DNA of 21,364 nt from DAOVVL01 sp965603095 (GTDB lineage Bacteria > Pseudomonadota > Alphaproteobacteria > Rhodospirillales > Magnetovibrionaceae): positions 1 through 21,364 of the forward strand of contig CBFDBQ010000039.1 of assembly GCA_965603095.1 (NCBI GenBank). Direction: 5' to 3'. Shown piece by piece: positions 16,368 through 21,364 of this stretch. The first letter of the stretch is position 1. The number at the start of each line of letters is the position of its first letter. Position numbers and translations under genes: made by a program. The notes beneath the pieces were generated by a model that saw nothing but the letters and a program-made list of their open reading frames with translations, searched no databases and had not been told where the DNA came from.

Positions 16368-17490
16368 TTACTGAGCCTCCGACTTTGGGTCTAAAGCGGG
16401 TAAGCGCAAGAACCATCCCCATACCAAAGGCAAGGGCAAGAGTTGACGAGCCGCCATAAGAAATAAATGGTAATGTCATTCCCTTGGGCGGCATAAGGTT
16501 TGTGGTTGAGGCAATATTTATAATTGCCTGCAATGCAAACTGAACTAAAAGACCGGTAGAGGCGACCATCACAAATAAATCGGTATCACGAAAAGAACGG
16601 GAAAATCCGCGCAATACAACAAATGCAAATAACGCCAAAATCAATAGGCATATAAGCAGGCCAAATTCTTCGCCCGCTACTGCAAGAATGAAATCGGTAT
16701 GGGCATCGGGCAAAACCTCTTTGACCCTACCTTCACCGGGGCCACGGCCAAACAAACCACCGTTTTCAAATGCGCTTAAGGCACGGTCAACTTGGTATCC
16801 ATCGCCAACTGCGGGGTCGAGAAAACGGTCTATGCGCCCGCGAACATGATCAAACATAAAGTATGCGCCAATGCCGCCCATTAAAAACACCATTGCAACA
16901 GCGCCAACCAATACCCAGGGCAAGCCAGCAATAAAAAACTGCACGCCCCATACAACCGAAACAACAACGCTCATTCCAAAATCTGGTTGCATCATTAACA
17001 GTCCGGTTACTAAAACCCAAAGACCAGTTGCTATTGCATATCCGGGAATTTCATCATCGAGTTTTTGCGATGAAAACATCCATGCGGCAATTACGGCAAA
17101 GCTTGGTTTAATAAATTCTGATGGTTGCAACGAAAGCCCGCCCAGCGAGAGCCAGCGGGTTGCACCTTTAATTTCTGCACCGAAAAAAAGAACCCCAATC
17201 ATAAGAATAATTGATGCAATAAATGCTACAAGCGCGGTTCGCCTAACGCCGCGTGGGGTAAGCATGGATGTTGCAAGCATTATAATAATGCCCAGCGGTA
17301 AAAACACGAATTGCCTGCGAACAAAATGATAGTTTTCCAACCCAATGCGTTCAGCCACTGCAGGTGATGCCGCAAGCGTTAATATGGCGCCAAGTGATGC
17401 AAGTGCGATAATGGCAACCAACGTCCAACGATCAATGGTCCACCACCAGCGGCCAATTAACGATGTATCAGTACGGGCAAATGTGTTCAT
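16360..17490 (-). CDS. ftsW: Septal peptidoglycan glycosyltransferase FtsW
   Basis: FtsW is the SEDS-family enzyme that polymerises lipid II at the septum together with its cognate class B PBP (FtsI). From the ATG at 17490 the product has 376 residues with about ten hydrophobic membrane segments. Typical motifs are KGATRWLSLGGLSLQPSEF, QPDFGMS, the large-loop GRGPGEGRVKEVLPDAHTDFI, and near the end MPPKGMTLPFISYGGSST. A longer frame opens with TTG at 17559 inside mraY and is less likely; GGGA lies about 9 bases before the chosen ATG. The gene starts only 11 bases after mraY, where murD would be expected. The stop overlaps murG. Confidence 0.96.
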   Translation of the reverse strand: MNTFARTDTSLIGRWWWTIDRWTLVAIIALASLGAILTLAASPAVAERIGLENYHFVRRQFVFLPLGIIIMLATSMLTPRGVRRTALVAFIASIILMIGVLFFGAEIKGATRWLSLGGLSLQPSEFIKPSFAVIAAWMFSSQKLDDEIPGYAIATGLWVLVTGLLMMQPDFGMSVVVSVVWGVQFFIAGLPWVLVGAVAMVFLMGGIGAYFMFDHVRGRIDRFLDPAVGDGYQVDRALSAFENGGLFGRGPGEGRVKEVLPDAHTDFILAVAGEEFGLLICLLILALFAFVVLRGFSRSFRDTDLFVMVASTGLLVQFALQAIINIASTTNLMPPKGMTLPFISYGGSSTLALAFGMGMVLALTRFRPKVGGSVND

Positions 17491-17501
17491 GGTTTTTCCC
17501 G

Positions 17502-18590
17502 TTACCTTAGTTTCAATGTTGAAAGGCCAATAAGGGCCAGAATTGACGCAATAATCCAAAAGCGAATTACAATTGTCGGCTCAGCCCAGCCTTTCTTTTC
17601 AAAATGATGATGAAGCGGTGCCATGGCAAAAACCCGCTTGCCGGTTAATTTAAATGAGACTACTTGAACAATTACAGAAACCGTTTCCAGTACAAACAAA
17701 CCGCCAACAATGGCCAACACCAATTCATGTTTGGTAATTACACTTACCGTGCCAAGCGCACCGCCCAAGGCAAGTGACCCTGTATCGCCCATAAAAATAC
17801 GTGCAGGTGGCGCATTAAACCAAAGGAAGCCAAGCCCGCCGCCGACAAGCGAGCCGCAAAATACCGCTAATTCGCCAGAGCCGGGAACAAAGTGAAGTTG
17901 CAAATAACCTGCAAAAACAGCGTTACCAACAAGGTATGAAATTAGGGCAAAAACACCTGCCGCAATCATAACCGGAACAATCGCCAAGCCATCTAGGCCA
18001 TCTGTAAGGTTAACCGCATTTGATGCGCCAACCATTACAAAGGCCGCCGCGACAACAAACAAAAACCCAAATTCAAGCAATGTCTCTTTGAAAAATGGAA
18101 CCGCGATTGTTGTGTTTAATCCTTCGGGCAGGGTATCCATTATCCAATATCCGGCAACAACTGCTACCAAAAACTGGAAAACAAGTTTCATTTTACCCGA
18201 TAGGCCATTGTGGCTGCGTCTTTTTACCTTTAAATAATCATCTGCAAACCCAATTGCCCCATAAGACGCGGTAACCACAAGCGTAATCCATATAAATGGA
18301 TTGCCTAAATTGGCCCAAAGCAACGTCGAAGAAATTGATGCAATAAGTATAAGCAGGCCGCCCATGGTTGGCGTTCCCTGCTTGGTAAGAATATGCCCTT
18401 CGGGGCCATCGTCGCGAATTGGTTGACCACCTTTTTGTTTTGTTTGCAATTGCCGTATCAAATATGGGCCAATTACAAAACTAATAATAAGCGATGTCAT
18501 TACTGCACCACCAGTACGAAACGTAAGGTAACGAAATACGTTAAATACAGGTATTTGATCGGCAAAAGGGAAAAGTAAATTATAAAGCAT
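17502..18590 (-). CDS. mraY: Phospho-N-acetylmuramoyl-pentapeptide transferase MraY
   Basis: MraY transfers phospho-MurNAc-pentapeptide to undecaprenyl phosphate, making lipid I. From the ATG at 18590 (MLYNLLFPFA, the usual MraY beginning) it has 362 residues and about ten membrane segments. Conserved sites are the aspartates of GFADDYLK (D117, D118), NAVNLTDGLDGLA (191-203), FMGDTGSLALGG (267-277), and the C-terminal APLHHHFEKKGWAEP. I chose 18590 because GGGA lies 8-11 bases upstream; the ATG at 18602 and TTG at 18605 have no ribosome site. The start overlaps by 11 bases the TAA that would end full-length murF. The gene is intact. Confidence 0.96.
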   Translation of the reverse strand: MLYNLLFPFADQIPVFNVFRYLTFRTGGAVMTSLIISFVIGPYLIRQLQTKQKGGQPIRDDGPEGHILTKQGTPTMGGLLILIASISSTLLWANLGNPFIWITLVVTASYGAIGFADDYLKVKRRSHNGLSGKMKLVFQFLVAVVAGYWIMDTLPEGLNTTIAVPFFKETLLEFGFLFVVAAAFVMVGASNAVNLTDGLDGLAIVPVMIAAGVFALISYLVGNAVFAGYLQLHFVPGSGELAVFCGSLVGGGLGFLWFNAPPARIFMGDTGSLALGGALGTVSVITKHELVLAIVGGLFVLETVSVIVQVVSFKLTGKRVFAMAPLHHHFEKKGWAEPTIVIRFWIIASILALIGLSTLKLR

Positions 18591-18720
18591 TTGTTTTCCC
18601 ATCAATATTTTTTAATGTATCCGAAGTATCAAGTTTCATAATTGCATCTACCACCACGCCCATTTGTGCACCAGCCGATCCCTTAACCATCACAACATCA
18701 CCTTCATGTAACGATTGTTG
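18580..18720 (-). pseudogene. murF: Untranslated in-frame remainder of murF (46 codons after an amber codon)
   Basis: Directly after the TAG at 18723-18721 the same frame stays open for 46 codons and ends in TAA at 18582-18580, inside the mraY start. It begins QQSLHEGDVVMVKGS and continues AGAQMGVVVDAIM. The GDVV-(L/M)VKGS-x4-MG pattern is the conserved end of MurF, so this is recently coding sequence, not a spacer. With the TAG read as a sense codon, MurF would be 485 residues, an ordinary length. A single base change from TTG (Leu, common at this place) would produce it. It could be a true nonsense mutation, a sequence error, or read through by a suppressor tRNA. Confidence 0.85.
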
Positions 18721-20037
18721 CTAATAATCTGCCGCCTTTTCTGATGTTGCAAAAAGCTTTCCCTTCATTTCTTCTGTAAGTTCGCCCCAAAGATTTTTCA
18801 TCGCTTCACCGAAAACCATTACAATGTCTATACCGGCCCCAACCAATTCATGGGCAAGTGCCCGATGGGCTGGAACTGTTTCATTTCCCAACTCCAACAT
18901 ATCGCCAAGAACTGCAATTTTGCGTCCACCATTTGCAACCGGAGTACTAGAAAGCACCTCAATCGCAGCCTTCATTGATGCTGGTGATGCGTTATAACTT
19001 TCATCAATTAACGTAAGGTTTCCGCAATCAAGCCTGATTGAAAAACGCTCGCCCCTGCCCTTGGGTGCGCTAATGCTTGATAATGCCTTTGCCGCCTTTT
19101 CCACGTTGCCACCAACCGCTAGCACACCTGCCAGCACGCAAAGTGAGTTCATTACCCAGTGTCTTCCGGCAATGGCCACCTTGTATTCGATGCGCGCACC
19201 ATCGATAACCACGGTTACTTCAGAATTTTTTGCACCAACCTCAAACGAGGCCAGATGCACATCGGCACTTTCATTACTGCCAAACGATATTATGTGGTTT
19301 ATTCCAGCATCATTTGCCGCATCTGATAATTGTTCAAACTGGGCGATGTCATGGTTTAGTACGGCAATTGCGCCGCTTTCGGCACCTTTAAATATTTCTG
19401 CTTTAGCAACTGCAATGTCTTCCAAAGATTTAAAATGTTTAGTATGCGCTGGCTGTATGGTTGTGATTATACAAACGTGTGGCCTGGCCATTTGTGATAA
19501 TGGAGTAAGTTCGCCCGCATGGTTCATGCCCATTTCAAGAACGGCAAAATCAGTATCCCTTGGCATTCGTGCAAGACTTAATGGCAAGCCCCAATGATTG
19601 TTGAGGCTTCCTTCACTGGCGCTTGTTATTCCTTGTTTTGAAAAAACCGCAGCTAATGCTTCTTTTATTCCTGTTTTTCCAACAGACCCGGTTATGGCAA
19701 TAACTTGTGCGTTATTTGCACGCGCACGCGCGGCAACGGCTAGGTCTTCTAATGCTTTTTGTGTGTCATTTACCGTCAAAAATGCAGAGCCGGGATGGGC
19801 ACCTTCTGCGCCTGGTGGTATATAATTTACTGCGGCGGCAACAGCACCCATATCAAGAGCCTTGCCAACAAAATCATGTCCATCAAGTTTTGGCCCACTA
19901 AGGGCAACAAAAAGATCTCCGGGGTTTAAGGTGCGGGTATTTATTGATACGCCCGAAGCAACCCATTCGCCAATTGCAACCCCATCGGTTGCTTTGCACG
20001 CTTCGGCTGAAGTCCATAGCTGGTGAGAGTTGATCAT
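18721..20037 (-). CDS. murF: UDP-MurNAc-tripeptide--D-Ala-D-Ala ligase MurF, interrupted by an amber codon
   Basis: MurF adds D-Ala-D-Ala to the UDP-MurNAc tripeptide, finishing the cytoplasmic precursor. The frame to the TAG gives 438 residues: an N-terminal UMT-binding domain with SINTRTLNPGDLFVALSG (31-48), ATP loop ITGSVGKTGIKEAL (115-128), LEMGMNHAGEL, TTIQPAHTKHF (192-202), and a C-terminal domain with DESYNASPASM and VLGDMLELG. It stops abruptly after EKAADY, before the conserved VKGS motif, which lies in the same frame downstream. The product would lack its last 47 residues. Its ATG overlaps the murE stop as ATGA, with six G about 6-11 bases upstream. MurF is normally essential, so truncation of a real gene would be remarkable; whether the short form works is unknown. 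Confidence 0.9.
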   Translation of the reverse strand: MINSHQLWTSAEACKATDGVAIGEWVASGVSINTRTLNPGDLFVALSGPKLDGHDFVGKALDMGAVAAAVNYIPPGAEGAHPGSAFLTVNDTQKALEDLAVAARARANNAQVIAITGSVGKTGIKEALAAVFSKQGITSASEGSLNNHWGLPLSLARMPRDTDFAVLEMGMNHAGELTPLSQMARPHVCIITTIQPAHTKHFKSLEDIAVAKAEIFKGAESGAIAVLNHDIAQFEQLSDAANDAGINHIISFGSNESADVHLASFEVGAKNSEVTVVIDGARIEYKVAIAGRHWVMNSLCVLAGVLAVGGNVEKAAKALSSISAPKGRGERFSIRLDCGNLTLIDESYNASPASMKAAIEVLSSTPVANGGRKIAVLGDMLELGNETVPAHRALAHELVGAGIDIVMVFGEAMKNLWGELTEEMKGKLFATSEKAADY

Positions 20038-21364
20038 GGCGTGCCCCCCGCTATTGCTTTTTCTGCTTCAAGCACATCATCAAAAGGAATTGTTTTGTCA
20101 CCAATTATTTGACCCTGTTCGTGGCCTTTGCCGGCAATAAGCAAAACATCACCTGATTTTAATTCATCGATGGCGCGAATGATTGCTTGATGGCGATCGG
20201 CAATTTCAATGGCACCGGGGGAAGATTTTAAAATATCAGCACGAATTGCGGCAGGGTTCTCATGGCGCGGGTTATCATCGGTTACAATTACACGGTCGGC
20301 ATAGGTTGCGGCAACGCTTCCCATTTTTGAACGTTTTCCGGTATCGCGATTGCCACCAGCACCAAAAACTACCACCAAATTATTTTTTGTATGGGGGCGA
20401 AGATTTTTCAAAACCGTTTCAAGGGCGTCTGGGGTATGGGCATAATCAACAAAAACTATTTTTTCATTGCTTGTTGATACCGCCTGCATTCGTCCGGGCA
20501 CACCATTTAGGTGTTCAAGTGCGTCCACACAATCAGCAATATCAATACCCGATGCTAGCGCTAGACCAAGGGCCACAATTGCATTTTCCGTTTGAAATGA
20601 ACCAACCAATGGTAAATTAATTTCAAAAACTTTTCCGTCTATTTCAATTTTAACTTGCTGGCCAGCATTTTTAGGAACCGCTTCAAGTATGATTATATCA
20701 CGACCATTTTTTCCAACCGCTATGGTTTTTAATCCGCGTGCCACGCATGCCGCTTCAACCTCTATTCCTTCGGGGTGGTCAACATTAATTACTGCCAAGT
20801 CATCGACATCTAACAATTCTGTAAACAACCGTAACTTGGCCGCCATGTAAGATTCCATTGATGTGTGATAATCAAGATGCTCGCGGGAAATATTTGTAAA
20901 CGCGCCATACTTAATACGAACACCATCAAGCCTATATTGATCTAGACCATGGCTTGATGCCTCAACCGCCAAATTGTTAACCCCAAGACTTGCCAATTTT
21001 GCAAGTGTTTGGTGCAATTTGACCGGGTCTGGTGTGGTATGAGAACCGGGTGCATTTATATTTTTCAAATTATCATTTGATGAATAAATACCCAGAGTTC
21101 CAAGGCTTGCCGCCTTAATTCCCTGACTTGACCAAATCTGCTCAAGAAAAAAAGCAACCGATGTTTTTCCGTTAGTGCCTGTAATGGCCGCGACTGTTTC
21201 TGGCTGTCCGGGGTTAAACCTTGCTGCCATTTCAGAAAATTGTTTTCTTGGGTTTGGGTGGAGAAGTAGCTGAACATCGCGTGTTAATTTTTTTCCATAA
21301 ATTTCCACATCAATTCCCATGGGCGCAAGAACGGCACTTGCACCACGCTTGATTGCATCATCAA
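20034..21364 (-). CDS. murE: UDP-MurNAc-L-Ala-D-Glu:meso-diaminopimelate ligase MurE (5' end outside window)
   Basis: MurE adds the third residue of the stem peptide. The frame is open to the right edge: upstream of the first internal ATG (21320) it still reads as MurE (DDAIKRGASAVLAP), so the true start lies outside. Counting from that ATG, the ATP loop is ITGTNGKTS (46-54), HTTPDP is at 94-99, SREHLDYH (145-152) is followed by the probable carbamylated lysine K162 in AAKLRLF, and DDNPRHENP (348-356) is the DNPR-type motif known to select meso-diaminopimelate rather than lysine. GKGHEQGQIIG lies near the end. This fits a Gram-negative DAP-type wall. The stop overlaps murF as ATGA. About 45-60 N-terminal residues are probably missing. 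Confidence 0.96.
   Translation of the reverse strand, partial: DDAIKRGASAVLAPMGIDVEIYGKKLTRDVQLLLHPNPRKQFSEMAARFNPGQPETVAAITGTNGKTSVAFFLEQIWSSQGIKAASLGTLGIYSSNDNLKNINAPGSHTTPDPVKLHQTLAKLASLGVNNLAVEASSHGLDQYRLDGVRIKYGAFTNISREHLDYHTSMESYMAAKLRLFTELLDVDDLAVINVDHPEGIEVEAACVARGLKTIAVGKNGRDIIILEAVPKNAGQQVKIEIDGKVFEINLPLVGSFQTENAIVALGLALASGIDIADCVDALEHLNGVPGRMQAVSTSNEKIVFVDYAHTPDALETVLKNLRPHTKNNLVVVFGAGGNRDTGKRSKMGSVAATYADRVIVTDDNPRHENPAAIRADILKSSPGAIEIADRHQAIIRAIDELKSGDVLLIAGKGHEQGQIIGDKTIPFDDVLEAEKAIAGGTP

Noticed and set aside
18721..18723. General recoding of TAG as a sense codon
   Set aside because: The I78 lipoprotein ends at TAG directly after its family-typical terminal CG, and the helicase-like ORF also ends in TAG. 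No other gene in the window contains an internal TAG.
1..21364. Plus-strand ORFs opposite the minus-strand genes (many of 60-240 codons, e.g. 7092-7817 and 7922-8641)
   Set aside because: They lie entirely opposite recognised genes, are rich in Ser/Pro/Ala as expected for antisense frames, and match no family I know.
1..21364. tRNA, rRNA, CRISPR, insertion sequence, attachment site or replication origin
   Set aside because: I looked for clover-leaf arms, regular spaced repeats, transposase motifs and DnaA-box clusters and saw none. The helicase-like ORF alone is not enough to call a prophage.

Overview
The window is an almost gene-solid, minus-strand block of the division and cell wall (dcw) cluster of an alphaproteobacterium. 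Three things support that assignment: the order murE-murF-mraY-ftsW-murG-murC-murB-ddl-ftsQ-ftsA-ftsZ running on into lpxC-bamD-recN-ligA, the FtsZ tail ending DIPAFLRRQAN, and GANTC (CcrM-type) sites clustered in front of ftsZ. G+C looks moderate by eye. I cannot name a genus.

Reading in the direction of transcription (right to left), the block opens with murE, which is cut by the right edge. It continues through murF, mraY, ftsW, murG, murC, murB, ddl and ftsQ, mostly joined by ATGA or TGATG stop/start overlaps. ftsA overlaps the end of ftsQ. A 182-base AT-rich gap then precedes ftsZ; it holds four GANTC sites and a repeated 9-mer. A hairpin followed by a T-rich run lies between ftsZ and lpxC, and a 293-base gap rich in inverted repeats lies between lpxC and bamD. 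The last run is bamD, recN, ligA and a small lipoprotein of the peptidase-inhibitor I78 type. Together these genes make lipid II from UDP-MurNAc (MurC, MurB, MurE, MurF, MraY, MurG, Ddl), build the division machine (FtsQ, FtsA, FtsZ, FtsW), start lipid A synthesis (LpxC), insert outer-membrane proteins (BamD), and repair or join DNA (RecN, LigA).

The left edge (about 2-1513, plus strand, convergent with the block) is one open frame that looks chimeric: about 57 residues from the C-terminal part of a phytoene-desaturase-like FAD oxidoreductase run in frame into the C-terminal half of an SF2 helicase.

The main surprises are as follows. (1) murF is interrupted by an in-frame TAG, and the next 46 codons still encode the conserved MurF C-terminus. 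(2) murD, normally between mraY and ftsW, is missing, with only 11 bases between those genes. (3) The left-edge ORF joins two unrelated families. (4) A GANTC cluster sits upstream of ftsZ. I saw no tRNA, rRNA, CRISPR array, insertion sequence or phage structural gene.
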